Source of the DNA: Albugo candida
Lineage: Eukaryota > Oomycota > Peronosporomycetes > Albuginales > Albuginaceae
Length of the DNA stretch: 64,000 bases
Reading direction: 5' to 3'
Assembly (NCBI GenBank): GCA_905220665.1
Contig: CAJNAR010000196.1
Location: 23,379-87,378 of the forward strand
Numbering within the stretch: position 1 is the stretch's first letter; each line of letters starts with the position of its first letter. Of the stretch, positions 11,820-24,560 are shown piece by piece. Under the pieces are notes generated by a model. The model was not told where the DNA came from and made no database searches. It worked only from the letters and a program-made list of their open reading frames with translations. Both the position numbers and the translations under genes were made by a program.

Positions 11820-12991
11820 TTCCATGTTTTTGGGGATACCGATAGCAGAATCCCATACTCTCATTCTATTTACTGAAGTCGTTGTAAAATAAGAAGTAAT
11901 CGCGTATTTGCTTTGCGTAACATCGCTGGTATAGGTCTGCTTTTTCTCTGAAAAGGAATCCAAATACTTACTGACGATCTTCTCCATTAAAGGTATCAAA
12001 GTATAGTGCCTCTGTGTTTCCATTCTCGTGCCAATTGTGACATGATTATGCACATCGTTTTTCTGATTCTCCTGCTCCTTTTCATCTCGTTCGAGTAGAT
12101 TCAGACCAAATGTGATGACTTCGTCGACAATTTCTCCGATGTATTCACGCACACACAATTGTTTTCCAAGTATGAAAAGCTTTCTTCAATGGCTTTGGAT
12201 CTCATGGTGATGAATGAAGTGCGTGCCTCCTGTCCTAGGGCTTTTATCATCGGTACAATATACAGGAGGTTTTCCAGGTATTCCACAATCGCCACACTTC
12301 GAAAATGTTCACTTAAGTGAATGAAAGCATCGATCAGACATATTCCATCGGCTAATGCGGAGGGTCTTTCAACAAGTCTAAGTATGTGGGAAATAACATA
12401 TGGCATGTGCTTGGTGTCTGTGATCGATATACTCCCGATTCCATATAGATAAAACATCGCTTGTATATTAATCAACCGCACAGCTTCTTGCAACTCATTC
12501 TTTGAATTTGATTCATGTGAGCAACAGACCCTTGCATATTCTTGCACGATATTTGAACAGGGAGCCTTCATTCCTCGAAACCATTTTCATAGCAACAGCC
12601 ATCCGGTTTTTTTGACTTTCAATTTCGCCATGTAGTACAACCACAGGTGCTTCTATGTCTACATCCAGGCCAGCCTCCGTTTCATTCGTCTCGGCAATAT
12701 ATTCCTCTAGTACCCTATCGCAGTCTTCTTTGCACTTGCTGAGATAGATCTGAAAATGATTCTTTAGATCTTCTCGGATCATCTGCAGAGACGTTGCACG
12801 ATGCAGCATGCTCAGGGCAATACTTGTTGAGGTTTCCTACAGAAATTGTGTTACTTCAGATCGATTAGTCTGGAATGGGTGCATACCACCGCGAGAGACG
12901 TAAAGGAGAGAACATAACCATGCTCTTCTTCGAGATACTTGACATGACAAAGCTGCTCTGTGACGTTCTTCATTTCTTTTGATTCTGCCAT
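11820..12991 (-). pseudogene. All-helical protein, unknown function, broken
   Basis: Exon 1 starts with ATG at 12991 and encodes 35 residues ending YLEEEHGYVLSFTSLAV. A 50-bp intron (12886-12837 on the minus strand, GTATGC to CTGTAG) joins in phase to ETSTSIALSMLHRATSLQ. The protein continues as IREDLKNHFQIYLSKCKEDC, shifts frame near 12560 into SNIVQEYARVCCSHESNS, and reads on through HILRLVERPSALADGICLI and AIVEYLENLLYIVPMIKALG. A second frameshift near 12160 leads to REYIGEIVDEVITFGLNLL and MEKIVSKYLDSFSEKK. The mostly helical sequence is reminiscent of vesicle-tethering (COG/exocyst) subunits, but I could not match a family. Apart from the two shifts the reading is long and coherent. It converges tail-to-tail with the sulfurtransferase. 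Confidence 0.5.
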
Positions 12992-13344
12992 GTCCTTTGT
13001 TTTAATACGACAAAGCACGTGTGTCTATCCATATCGAAGTAAGCACGAAATTGCATGGGTAGAATGGATAAGATACTTCGGTAAATCGAAAAGCATCATC
13101 ATAGCCGTCTTGTGACGCTATGGATGTTGCGCGGTCATTGCACCATGTTATTGCGGCACGATATGTCTTCCGAAGTGGATAATTGTTGGATATCACGGTT
13201 GCATCAGGGGCAGCCGATTCTGCTGGTAGTTTAAGCTTGCATGAAAATCTCTTCCAAAACGTCTTGCGTCAGCCCAACCGAATAGTCACGAACGCGAACG
13301 TTTGTGGGTATAAACGTCAGAATTTGGGGCGTAATGGAGAATGC

Positions 13345-13640
13345 AGTAAGTAAAAGCATAAGATTGTTTTCACACACTCAAAGCTAGACATCAGATCAGC
13401 AGGCGACGAAAGTTTCACGGTTATGAATGTACGCCGGGATATTTAATACCGCAGGTGATATTAGATGTAGTATTCATAAAAACAAGTGTTTAGAGAGAAC
13501 TCATTGCTTGTAACTCTTTTAGTATAAAAGAACGAAGTAAACAAAAGGATAAGGTTGTTATCACACACTTAATCTAGATATCAGACCAAAAAACGAAAGA
13601 GGTTTCGTCGTTATAAAGGTACGCGAGGATATGTAAGAAC
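13345..13640. repeat. Imperfect direct repeat, about 90 bp, two copies about 187 bp apart
   Basis: Copy A at about 13347-13443 and copy B at about 13534-13632 share, in order, an AGTAA-rich start, AAG(A/G)TTGTTnTCACACACT, CTAGA(C/T)ATCAGA, ACGAAAG, TTTCnCGGTTAT-like and GTACGC(C/G)(G/A)GGATAT segments. I estimate about 75% identity by eye. Copy B is followed directly by the tandem array. It could be two units of a larger satellite or remains of a solo LTR. Confidence 0.65.
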
Positions 13641-14052
13641 TTTGAATCTAGTAGAAACTAGAAATAATCAGTAATTACCGTAATTCTTCAGCAGTGTAAT
13701 GACTCACTTACTTTAGATCTAGTAGAAAACTAGAAAGAATCAATATTATTACTATAATAAAATAACAGTCTGATAACTCACTTACATTAAATATAATAGA
13801 GAATTAGAAATAATGAGAAATGTTACCGTAATAAAGAGCAGTCTAATAACTCACTTACTTAAAATCTAGTAGAAAACTAAAAAGAATCAATAATATTACT
13901 ATAATAAAAAACAGTGTGATAACTGACTTACTTCAAATCTACCCTAATCAGAAATAATACCGTAATAAAAAGCAGTGTAATGACTCACTTACTTTAAACC
14001 TAGTAGAGAACTAAAAAGAATCAGTAATATTACTGTAATAAAAAGCAGTCAT
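13640..14052. repeat. Tandem minisatellite, about 74-bp unit, about five copies
   Basis: The phrase TAACTCACTTAC, with minor variants, recurs at about 13699, 13773, 13846, 13920 and 13981, so spacing is about 74, 73, 74 and 61 bp. Each unit also carries CTAGTAGAAAACTA, AAGAATCA, an ATATTACTATAATAAAA-type run and AGCAGT. The array is AT-rich with no reading frame. Unit divergence suggests an old array. Confidence 0.82.
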
Positions 14053-15080
14053 AGTCACTAGTCATTAGTAATTGAATCGTCAGTACTGATTCAAAACACC
14101 AGATATCGCGAGCAGATTGCAATCGATCATAATCAATTTTGCCTCGGAAAGAAGAAGTCCGGCAAAGGTATACAAAACAAAAAAGGCCTGAATTCGATGA
14201 AAAGCATCAACGGTGACGAAGTAGACGCATGTGCTCACGTTTTCCGAAGATGTCATCGTTTCTGAAGCAGCTTGATTCTTCTTGATTCAGCGGGATGATG
14301 GCAGTAGACGAAAGAGCTCACTTTAAGTCCCAATGCTTCTCGAGTTTCAACGCTTGCTATGCCACAACTCAACCTGAGTTTTTATCTGCCTACTGAGAAC
14401 TATTTAAAGGTCACAGAAATTTCATTATTAAACAAAAATCTTCTTTTGAATTCTAATATTTCCTATTTTGTAATATTGGGTATGCAGAGGATACATTCGA
14501 TAAAATTTGCACATTGAAAATGAAGCGATGCGATAGAAGAATGCTCGTGGATACTAACTCACAATATATAGATAATATCTTCAATTACGTGAAAGAAAGA
14601 TTTTAATTTAGTATATTCTAAATCAAATTCAAAAAATATATATACAATACCTAAAGTTACCGAAATTCATTAATATCATGTTCATGCTGCATATATATAC
14701 ACATCAGAAGTCATGCTTCTGAAATACAAGTGTAAGACTTTCTATAAGTGCCAAGTTTTTAGTAATCAAAATTTAATATAGCTTCTTTCTCCTACGCAGT
14801 CGTGAAAGTAAGTTCAAGATGCAGCTTTGTGCATGTTTTCTTCTTCTTTCGAACAGTAACAAAACGAAAGCTCATATTGATTCATTACTTAATCTAAAAT
14901 CAGTAAACGGCTGATCTACATCACATGATTATCGTCAGGCCACGAGAGAACCTCATATAGTTACATAACAAATCAATAGCCACCAATTTCAAGCGAACTT
15001 ATAGCTGCCTATGCTCAAGCGTACGTATGGTTTCCTATAATGTTCGGTACGCTTTGGATTAATATGCAATTGGGAAAAAC
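14053..15080. other. AT-rich intergenic DNA, no gene seen
   Basis: No frame with family similarity is present. There is a small imperfect inverted repeat around 14600-14632, centred on TTTAGTATATTCTAAA. The AT-richness continues from the minisatellite. Confidence 0.5.
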
Positions 15081-15086
15081 AAATGA

Positions 15087-15786
15087 TTGCAAGATCCCAG
15101 CTATGATAAAGCACGTTTGTCCTTCATTCAAATGAGTGACACCCCTCTTCCACCGGATGCTATAGACAAAGAGAAGGTAGGGCTAGAAAGTCTGATTTAT
15201 CCGTCCTCTGTATTGCTTCTTGAGAGTGATGAGACATTCAATGTAATCTCAGGGTATATGTCGAAGGAGCGTCTGCATCATAATATAGTTTTGCGCACTT
15301 CACCGAACTAATTGTTCCGATTCTATTTTATACAACTATCGGATAAAAGATTCTAGTGCACTTGAGAGATGGTGAGCGTTTTCAAACGAACGTTCACTTC
15401 TATAAGGCTTCAATTATTAGTAGACTTGCTTCGTTTTGATTTGTCTTGAAGATTGTACCTCAGAATTTATTTACAACTCTGCGAAGGATAAACGTTGGAA
15501 TGCTAATCAGATCATTTCCTACAAGTCGAAAATGAATGTCAATGGACTTAAAGAATTGGTAGAAGCATATCAATGAAGGATGTATCTTAATGACAAGCAA
15601 GTATTCGTGAATCGTACCCGTACGATAAGTAGGGCAGAAGTCAAGACGATGGGTTCACCGTCCATCACCACAAAAGTGCGTCTGTTTTATTATGGATACC
15701 CACTTGCACGTGAAAGACGCATCACCACCCCTGCAAACGGTTGTATATCTGGAGGATGGTGGTATGCCGTACGTAATGTAGAATAA
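15087..15786 (+). pseudogene. Unidentified coding remnants
   Basis: Three plus-strand stretches look coding in composition: 15087-15311 (GLESLIYPSSVLLLESDET), a piece near 15361-15430 (LRDGERFQTNVHFYKASI, then a stop), and 15580-15786. They lie in different frames and are separated by stops. I do not recognise a family. The overlapping minus frame 15655-16086 is an alternative with no clearer motif. Confidence 0.22.
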
Positions 15787-16249
15787 AACGATGCCGTGAA
15801 TCAAACTACCGCAGCTCGCAGAATTTTGGACCTTCGTGACGCAAACCACGATTCGGAAGGAAACAGTGAGCATTGGAATGGCTATAGGAAATACACCCGA
15901 GTCGCTCTGATTTGTAACTCTTGCTATAAAATGAAATGAGCAGGGAAAATTGTATTGTACTCGAAGCATAAGCGCCAGTAGCTGCTCTATGCACAACAAT
16001 AGGCCAATATTTTCAAAACATGCATGTTTTATAAAATACAGAAAGTACCGCAGTAACGCGGCGCATTTAGTCTTCTCAGCCAGCAAAAACGATCGGGGTA
16101 AATTACGAAATATAAGCGCAAATCAGGATGTATATAACCGTTATGAGCTTTCACGAGTGATTTTTTTATTACGGTGGCTGCAGCTCTAAAGGTTTCATCT
16201 TCAAATTTGGCTTCACCTTTATACATCAAAGGAATCCACCCCGTACCAG

Positions 16250-17600
16250 CGCAATGGCTTTTCTGTGGTCATCGGAGAGGCTTTGTGATGTATTGACTCA
16301 ACCACACGTCCTTTGTTTCGGAGAGATTCAATATCATGATCTTTCCGAACAGGAAACGTTTTTTTCTCAAATTACTCAATGCTCATTTATGTTTTATTTT
16401 AATAATGTACGAGTATGAGAGTTAGTCGGATATGTCATTGCTTTAGGCTTTGAGTAGAACGATAATATTCTTGCTTCTTCTTCGGCAACCGATATAAAGT
16501 GTTTAGCGCGCAGTGTCGTATGCAAAATAAGGAGGATCTGGTTCAATGCGCTACCCATTTTCCGAAACCAAACGAGTAGAGATTATTATTCCAATCTCAC
16601 GCTCTGATTCACTTGTATGCGACGTAATTCTTCTTACTTATTGACGTAGCGTGTAGCGTCACACGAACTATAAATCAGTGATGTTCTCTCTTTTAGTCAT
16701 TGATTCGCTCATCAGTTTTGTTTTATGAATTGCTGAGAAAATACTACAAACCAAGTTCATACTGAATGCGGCTTTTCGAAAGCAAATTCGACCGCCAAGC
16801 GACTAATTTTCATCCTCACCTTGACAAAGTCAATACACAGATACTGCTGTCTCATTTCCAGAATAAGAGCTTAAATACGACAATCTTCCAGCTTCTTTGA
16901 ACTAACGACATTGTCGTTGACTTGACTTCATCACGTTATCACCAGATTCCGTTTTGTGCTGATATATTATACAGCTCATTATATTCTTGCTGCAAATAAA
17001 TTCATCATAAATATTTCATCATTCAATTACCAACTTTCCATCCCAAACCACGCACCTTTTGTATCGGATGAGAAGGCATAAGCAGTTGCACAAATCGTGG
17101 AGATACAATGTGTAGTAAAGCCGCAGTTAGCCTGCGACTATCGGGAATGTGGAAATATTGATATTATTCGGCAGCTGGGTAAATTTACGGAGTCGAGGGT
17201 TTAGCGACGACTTTCTTCGCGGCAATTCCAGTCGAGCAGCGATGTCCTTGATCGCTGTAGACAGCCTCCTGGATATAACGATAAATCAATGCTTCAAGAC
17301 ATAAGTTGTTCTGATTCGTCTGTTTTTCGTATCATATCAAACGTACATTTTACACTCTCTTTAACGTTCACAGACTCCATACACCAAAGTGTCTCGATAG
17401 ATATCTCAAGTAAAAAGTCCATGCGTTTAGAAGTTCATTTCCCCGCAAGTTCCTGTGCGCATTCCGTCAATTCCTAATATTCTTTATCGATACTGGTACG
17501 CTCGCAAACCATAGCGTTTTCCTGTATTGAGTTGTAGATAGCGTCCCTGTCGTCTAAATATCGACGTGATGTCGCCGTCTGATAATGAAGGTAATACAAT
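16250..17600. other. No gene supported
   Basis: Only short frames occur. A minus-strand stretch at 16029-16229 (YKGEAKFEDETFRAAATVI) has protein-like composition but no family match. The remainder shows nothing I can support. Confidence 0.35.
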
Positions 17601-17619
17601 TCGCCATTTGTTAATCGAT

Positions 17620-18144
17620 TTGCTTCAGGTTCTTCCCCATGCGGTTACATTTTGCGATTAGGAGGTCGTTGCGTTGGAACATGATGAGCGCATGTACTAA
17701 ATTATTTATCATCTCTAATGAAAATGACGTGAGCTCCCATACTGAGCCATGACCGGACTGCGCGTTGAATAAGTTTTGAATCATTCATTTGCTCTTCTAG
17801 AAGCAGATACTTGAGAAAAGGTGGCCTTGAGTGCCGCCGTATCCAGTTTCCTTCATGGTCAATACAAGAAATAAACGTATTGTTTCTCGTACATGAGCTC
17901 TGATCGTGTCATCAAGAAGCATCATTTTCGCCAATGAATCCGAGAGTTTGACCAACACTTCAAGCTTTGTCACTGTAACGGAAAGTGTTTTTTCTGATAC
18001 CCGAAATTGTCTGATGTCATCTAAAACTGTCACGGAGAAATCTTGCGAGTTTCGAGCACGACCTTCGTGATGAACGTTCAATGTGCCATGATAGATATTC
18101 GCTATTTGGATCGTTGACATTAAAGATGCCCTCACGTTTGTCAT
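17620..18144 (-). pseudogene. MCM5: MCM5-like replicative helicase subunit, C-terminal remnant
   Basis: MCM5 is part of the hexameric MCM2-7 replicative helicase. The minus strand from 18144 reads IANIYHGTLNVHHEGRA, then QDFSVTVLDDIRQFRV, matching the segment after the arginine-finger region (IAxHVIxVHMN and the DLxxLKxYIxYCR area). It then jumps to SVTVTKLEVLVKLSDSLAKM and HVRETIRLFLVLTM, the strongly conserved IPITVRQLEAIVRISESLAKM and EALRLFxVSTM blocks. The roughly 40-50 residues normally between them, including PRLS, are missing. Past a stop, ALIMFQRNDLLIAKCNRM near 17650-17700 matches the winged-helix end of MCM5. The ATPase core (Walker A and B) is not visible upstream. MCM family membership is firm; MCM5 over other paralogues is probable. 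Confidence 0.78.
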
Positions 18145-18149
18145 TGCCG

Positions 18150-20880
18150 ATCACTCGATTAGACGTTGGGTTCTTGTGAATCAAACGCAAGACGCAGCAC
18201 TCAATCCCCTAACCAATTTTCAACCTCATTCTATGTGTGAAAGTATGACTGCGTTCTGTCATTCGCGTACATGATCGTTATTTCTCGAACCATGAGGATT
18301 GTGTAGAATCTTGAAAGAGTAGTTCATACGCGTTGCGTAAATCATCATAACATTAGTTGAATAAAAAATACAGCGATAAGCGCCTACCTATATCTATAAA
18401 AAAACTTCGACATGCTTGAGACCATCACATCGCTGCAAAAGATAGGCTTCTTGTGTCACCGAATTACTAGTAAATGTTCCAGTTCTGATAAGTCACTGGC
18501 CGATATATGCAATGCAAGCGGATAAACTTGATGATATGGAATACGTCACATATACAGTATCAATGCATTGTCACGGGAAAAAGAAAAATGCAGTTGGAAG
18601 TATATTCCGGCGCCTGGCATCAAATTATATCACAAGGGCAACTTATCAGTCATACATTATCAGTTTCTTCGTTCGATATTGGAGTTAGAAGGCCATAAAT
18701 TAGAGGAGCTTACCGAGAGGCTCCAATAAATTGTATCTCAGCAACCAAATGTTTTGTTCTTTTCTACCTTCCAAAACTTGAGAGAAAACTCCTTTATTAC
18801 ATCAATAAAATCGTTAAAGCCGTTTCATTCAGCCTTCCTGGAGGTGGAACGTCGCATTAGGATTCATTAGATGACTTGTATCTATATAACAAGATATTCA
18901 TGATGTGAAAAAGCGACTTTGCCAGCGATAACTCAGTTAGATACTATGGGAACAATCTATTGTCGATTACGTAACTACGAAATGGATCTAAAAATAAGGT
19001 TGTGGCTCTTCCGCAGTAGTACGGTAACGCTCCTGTGTATAAATTTTAGATTTTACTTGATCTCGCAAGATAAGAATTGTTTGATAAATATAACGGCAGT
19101 CGTATTCTGTCATCTTGCATCTCTTCTGTGCTGACATACGCTGCTTCAATCTTGTCAATGAAAAAGGATGGAATCTGGCTTCATCCTACATGAGGAGCGT
19201 GATTTTTATCAGCTACGTAGTTGAGCTTTTTCTCATTTGAGGATATACGTTTACAAGTCATCCCCGGTGGATCCCAATCGGACATAGGACTGACGATCAT
19301 GCTGGCAATTAAATCATCAAGAAATACTCGAGAAATAACTATAATGGTATAGACACATAGAATACACCACCCATTATGATAACTCATTTATAGATCATTT
19401 TTAGCCAGTTTCTGTTGTCCCCGTCCCGTCATCATTCCCGCAGGCAAAGAATCACATGCATTTGATAACTACTGCTCCATACATAGCTTGATACATTGGC
19501 GAATATTCATTATGGAATAGGCTTATAATATTCTCTCACTCGCATGTGTTGAACGAATGTTCGAATATTGTATCCCTTCCATAGCTAAAAGATGCATGGA
19601 TAACCACATGTCATCAGCATCAACGGCATAAGCGGTTTGGTGTAAATGGACATGAAAGTGAATAAGAAAGCAACCTCCTCGTAAAAATGAACGGAAGTTG
19701 TCCAACATGATTAAATTTGATCGTGAAAATGAAAGCAATCTTGCACCATATAATTAGCTGTTGATAGATTACCAGAAGTTACTGCCCGACCATATAGCGC
19801 TTCGGATAATTTGACCACGTGCTTACAAAGATATTCGCCAACATTAACGCACTTTGAATGTTTGGTCATAGGTCACAATTTAACGTTACATAATAATGTT
19901 GTGGAGTGTGTCATCACCAGTTGCTGATACTGTCGAGTTCACTGCAAGACCATTTTTCGACGCAGGATTTTTAGCTATAGCAACTGGTGTGTATTCTTGA
20001 AACATGATATTTCCCTTATGTGATAACCCAGCAATAATATCAATAAAAGGTTTTGGGGTTTCTTACTATATATCAACGCATCTAGAATGTCCTGTACAGG
20101 TCACCGATCAATATAACGGTTCCTTCACCACATACTTAATCTATTCTAGGGACCCACATCAGATTACCACTTTTCGCAGAGAAGGTTTGATGGACAAAGA
20201 CCGTACGGCTCGTGATAAAAAGCAGTGTACTGGGTGATCATTTGGATGAATAAGGATTTTGGGCAGTACAGCTTCTTGCGTTTGGAAAATGAATGACACG
20301 AACTGCTACATTACACAGAATTATGTAAGACGCTTTTACTGTGTGTATGAGCGAATGCACCAGCTTGACTTCTTATTGGAGTATTTCGACCATATGGCCC
20401 TTTTATCGGCAGAGAGTATGTAAATATGGTCCCGGCATCATCGACTGAAGGTGCGAGCACTATTTGCAAGAGAAGAAGGTTGCAAATTGAATTTGATTCT
20501 CCTTGAACCTTTGAGAAGGATGGAAGTGTGATAAACCAAAAAGATAACTCCTATAACATGCGGCTTGTTATTCGTTGTGATCGTTAAAAAACAACAGAGA
20601 AAAAGTAGAAAAATCGCACAAATCCGATTCGATCTTGATAAATCAATTATGGCGAGCACCTTTGCAAGCAAAAAAAGAAACAGAAATCATCCATTCAGTC
20701 CAACAACTTTGAACATATATGGACCTCATTGGAAACGATAGATGGCCATAATATTGTACGGAGCGGAGACTTCCACCAGATATCGTAACGGAATTAATGA
20801 CAACGAGCAGAAAGAATCAAGCTTGAATTTTCTATTCATTGGATCCACTGGGTCAAGCCGTCCTTTCAGTACACTTGGTC
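18150..20880. other. No gene supported
   Basis: Several 60-80 codon frames exist on both strands, for example 18919-19134 plus and 19523-19738 minus, the latter with VDADDMWLSMHLLAMEG. None extends into neighbouring sequence as a recognisable protein. The MCM5 ATPase core would be expected on the minus strand here but was not found. Confidence 0.35.
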
Positions 20881-20887
20881 TATAATT

Positions 20888-22200
20888 ATGTCCCATTCCT
20901 CGTCCTCCACGAGCTGTATAAACTCGCAGTCCGAGCTGTGTAATACGCCACCCACCGACGCTCATATCCTTGCAATCGTCTCACCTGATCCAAACGGACC
21001 AGGAAGAGATCTTTTTTTAGACGCGTAAATCGTTGGCAAAGCTGTGAACCAATGGATTGGAGTGACATTCGTCTGGAGCTGACTCAGCAATTTTCACATG
21101 CAAGGTCTGCAGGATTTCGAGTCGAAAAAGTGGTTTTGGGATTCAATCTTGTCGGTCTTACAGAGACGTACAGCTCTTGTTATTGTGTTCTAGATACGTT
21201 GGGACATTCGTACGAGCAAGATCGTGTCGTGTAGCACTCAACATTGCTTTTTCGTTGGTGCAGCAAAGAAGCAAGGCATCTGACGCTGTAATACTTTCGC
21301 AAAGTGAGAATATTAAAGCTAGTAATTGGTTTATAAGCTTTGTCATAGAAGGTTTTTTTCGCAATCAAATGAATTCTATTAGCGGAATGGGCGCTGCTGC
21401 TACTAAGCACGTCGGTCGAGACGCAGTAAATACGCTTGTTAGGGAACCTTTTAAGACGACCGTAGCCAAGTGGAACCCGTCACGTATCCTTTTGAGGTGC
21501 AAAAAGCATGGAAGGTTCAAAGAAGTGAGATGAGAGGTAAGAAACAGCCTCAAAGCGTGCTGGAAAACAATTTGATGAAAATGCATAGAGACATCTTACA
21601 GCAGATATAACGAATTGACTTCACTAAAAAGTAGAAGACCTTGAGGTCGGTGGTCTGAATGTAGCGGTAACCATCGATAAAGTATGTCTTGTAGAAAATG
21701 ATGCCGATTTTCGAAAGACTGCTGACAAACATCGTACCAGTGAACACGCAGTAGACGACTGCATACAGATGCCAAAAGATCGAACCGCCGCTTTATCGTC
21801 GCATACAACGCCAGAACATACTCCGGGACGACTGATATTCGAAGAACTACGAGTATTGCTAAAGTTGCATCACGAAAATAAAGCTACATGGACCGCGCCA
21901 CGTCGGTCCACCGAAAGTGATTCCTTCGTCGTCGAACGAGGCGTACCTGCATGGCGTATGGTTCCTTCGATAATTAGTGCCATTCGACAAATATATTCAG
22001 AAACAACTACGGCCAATTGTGTAATTCAACATTTGATCGACTTTTTCACGATTTTTGAAGAGAAATGACAATGCAATCGACAATAGTTCCGGGCTTACGA
22101 GCTTCTATAGCACCCGAAGTAGTCGCGAAAACCGACAAATCTATCACTCTTCATGCGAGCAAACCCGCAGATACCGATGAAAATCTAAACGTTTAAGTGG
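20888..22200 (+). pseudogene. Unidentified multi-block coding remnant
   Basis: A start at 20888 gives MSHSSSSTSC and then DAHILAIVSPDPNGPGRDLF before a stop. Further blocks follow in other frames: FSHARSAGFRVEKVVLGFNL (about 21090-21150), ALNIAFSLVQQRSKASDAVI (about 21240) and GMGAAATKHVGRDAVNTLV (about 21390). The longest open stretch, 21628-22068 (146 codons, entered without a start), reads KVEDLEVGGLNVAVTIDKV, later LIFEELRVLLKLHHENKAT and ends FDFFTIFEEK-like. A last block (GLRASIAPEVVAKTDKSI) ends at about 22196. I do not recognise the family. The reading direction is consistent across blocks, which supports one decayed gene. Confidence 0.38.
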
Positions 22201-22766
22201 TACGTCGAAAACGTTGCATTTTTGCTTTATGAACTAGCATTCTTGTACAATTACAGGGATATAGTGATCACAAACACGTCTATTACTTATGGACTGCGTC
22301 ACAACTCTTCAATTCGATGATTTACGTCGCCAAAGGTCTACTGTCCAATACGGTACAAAATCCAATGGTTGAGAAATGGCAACACAAGCACCCACTTCTT
22401 TGATAGACGTATGCTTTCAGGACACGTTCGGTGGACACGAAGAAGGATCTATGCAGCGAATGGTCTCCATTGATCCCGTATGTTCGCACTTCACTGTATT
22501 GAGTGTGCTTTCATCCCTTGGTACTCGCTTACCACCTCGTTTCCTTATAGGAGAAGGAAGATGTCAAACGCTCCGGAACTTCTTTTGAACATGGCAGATT
22601 TCAAGACAATAGCTCAATGCACAATTCAAATGATTTTTGAATTTGGAGCGCTTCGGATGAAAAAGAAAAAAAAATGATGCTACAGACTCAAATCACCAAA
22701 TTGACAAGCATGTAGGTGCAAGGTGCATTGTCTAATTAAACATTCCAAAGTTGGGATTATATCAGT

Positions 22767-23340
22767 ATGGTTGGTCCTTCACGTCAAAAGACGGATGAAG
22801 GGATAAGAGGGAAAGTGAAAAGTCATGAAGACATGCTGTCAAGACGTCGAATTATGGACATCAGGATGCAGAATCTTTATTCAGAATTGAAAGACCAAGC
22901 TTGCGCGCTTGCAGCTCTGAAAGGCAACGATGTCAAGACGAAAAGATCTTTCCAGATATTTTGGATGAGCAAGAACATTTACAGAAGATCAAGAATGCTG
23001 AAATTATGAATGATATGAAAAATGCCGAAGAAATGAAGCAATTTCGGGAGACACTAAATCAATATTAGACTATGAAGCGTCTTTGAAGGGAAATAAATTG
23101 AATATCATGGAAAAAGAAGACGAAGTGGGATGATTGATGGCAGACTGCAACCTTATAGTCCAAGAACAAGCTGAAGTTGCTCACGCAAAACGAATGAAGC
23201 CCGAGGATGCTCTTATTGAAGCTAAAGATTCTTTGGAACAACAACTGGATATTGATTGATACGTACTTATCGCAAGAGGTCACTCGCTGGCGTGAAGAAA
23301 ATTTCCATTTAAGAATCAAATCGATGAGACAGATTTAAAA
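22767..23340 (+). pseudogene. Coiled-coil remnant, unknown
   Basis: The plus strand from 22767 reads RQKTDEGIRGKVKSHEDMLS and RIMDIRMQNLYSELKDQACA. It then continues in shifted frames with NIMEKEDEVG, LIVQEQAEVAHAKRMKPEDA and LIEAKDSLEQQLDID. The charged, heptad-like composition and short spacing indicate a coiled coil broken by at least three frame changes or stops. It may be the 3' part of the remnant at 20888-22200 or a separate gene. Confidence 0.38.
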
Positions 23341-24062
23341 ATCGTTTTGGTGGCACATGAAGAAAAGAACTGGCAACTGCGCCGCTCTTTAGGACGTGCA
23401 TAAAGATGAATATAAATGCGTGCGAACTTGCGTAATCCGCAGTGGAAATCGGTATAGAAATATTGTTCAAGGCAGCAATATTTCTGTGTTGTCGTAAAAG
23501 GAAAGAAGCTATACGGCTCTTCTCCAAGGCTTAGAGTGGAGACCTTCGCGTTCTAAGTATTTCGTTCGGCGTGGAATGTCGCGATTAGAGCCGTCGCCGG
23601 TCATTGTGCTCGCCTCACGAAGAAATATGTCACGGAAGTAGTCCAGAATAGCTGAAGAATGGCTGTCATTCTTTCGAGGTGATCGATGCAAAGGTTGCCG
23701 GTATCGGAAAGTGTGAAAGAACTTCTGCTGTTCGTTCACTTTCTTGTTTGCAAAAAAAAGAGCTATATCAGCTACAAGAGCACAAACAAATTACCAGACG
23801 TAAATTCAAGGTCAATACTGCTACTTGTATTGTTTGTGTCTTCCTAGTTTGTTGCTAGATCCGAAGAATATTTGGTTTACCTTTTTTCTTACTTTTTTCT
23901 GCTATAACGGTTTTACTTTTCAAAATAGATACCCAGCGCCCACACATCTTCTTCCGTCGAGCTTTCATAGAGAATAGTACAACGGTTACACTTTACAACT
24001 ACAGATTGATGCGCTTGTACTGATATCATTACCTTTTTGAACATGATCAATAATTCGAAAGG

Positions 24063-24560
24063 ATGAAAGCATGGCTTGTCGGGTCCAATTGCAGTGCAGT
24101 CCCCTTCATAGCAAACATTCTTGTTCAGTGTAAGGGGAATATCCGCATTTTTGCCGATTTTTTTCGAAGAGAGATGGCGGAATTTTCATGGCTTTATCAC
24201 CAAACTGGAATAGCACGACCTATTCAGCTTTTAATTTTGAAAAAATATGATTTCTGCTGGACGAATTGGATATCCTGATGCATATCCCCCTTCAGTGCCA
24301 AGACAATCTTCAGTTTTGTCTGTATCAAAGTGAAGCGTAGGGATCTCATAAGATGGAGATCAGTTCAGTACGTACGACCCACAAAAATTATCGATGTAGA
24401 AATTGAGGGAAATACTAATGTACTTCGGGAATTGAAGGTGGGTACGATACTGAGGACGTTTCCTGAAGCTTTTAACGTATTGGAGACAAGAAGAAGCAGG
24501 ACCTTTTGGATTTCTTGCACTGTCTTTTGCCAAAGAGAAGATTGAAGCTGATCTTGTCGT
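24063..24560 (+). pseudogene. Unidentified short coding remnants
   Basis: Frames 24063-24278 (IFADFFRREMAEFSWLYHQT) and 24330-24545 (KIIDVEIEGNTNVLRELKVG) have protein-like composition on the plus strand upstream of RRP4, but no family match. A minus-strand frame, 24365-24751, overlaps the second and is the alternative. Confidence 0.2.

Noticed and set aside
15655..16086. 143-codon minus-strand frame as a gene
   Set aside because: It is cysteine- and hydrophobic-rich with no motif, and overlaps plausible coding on the other strand. Low support either way.
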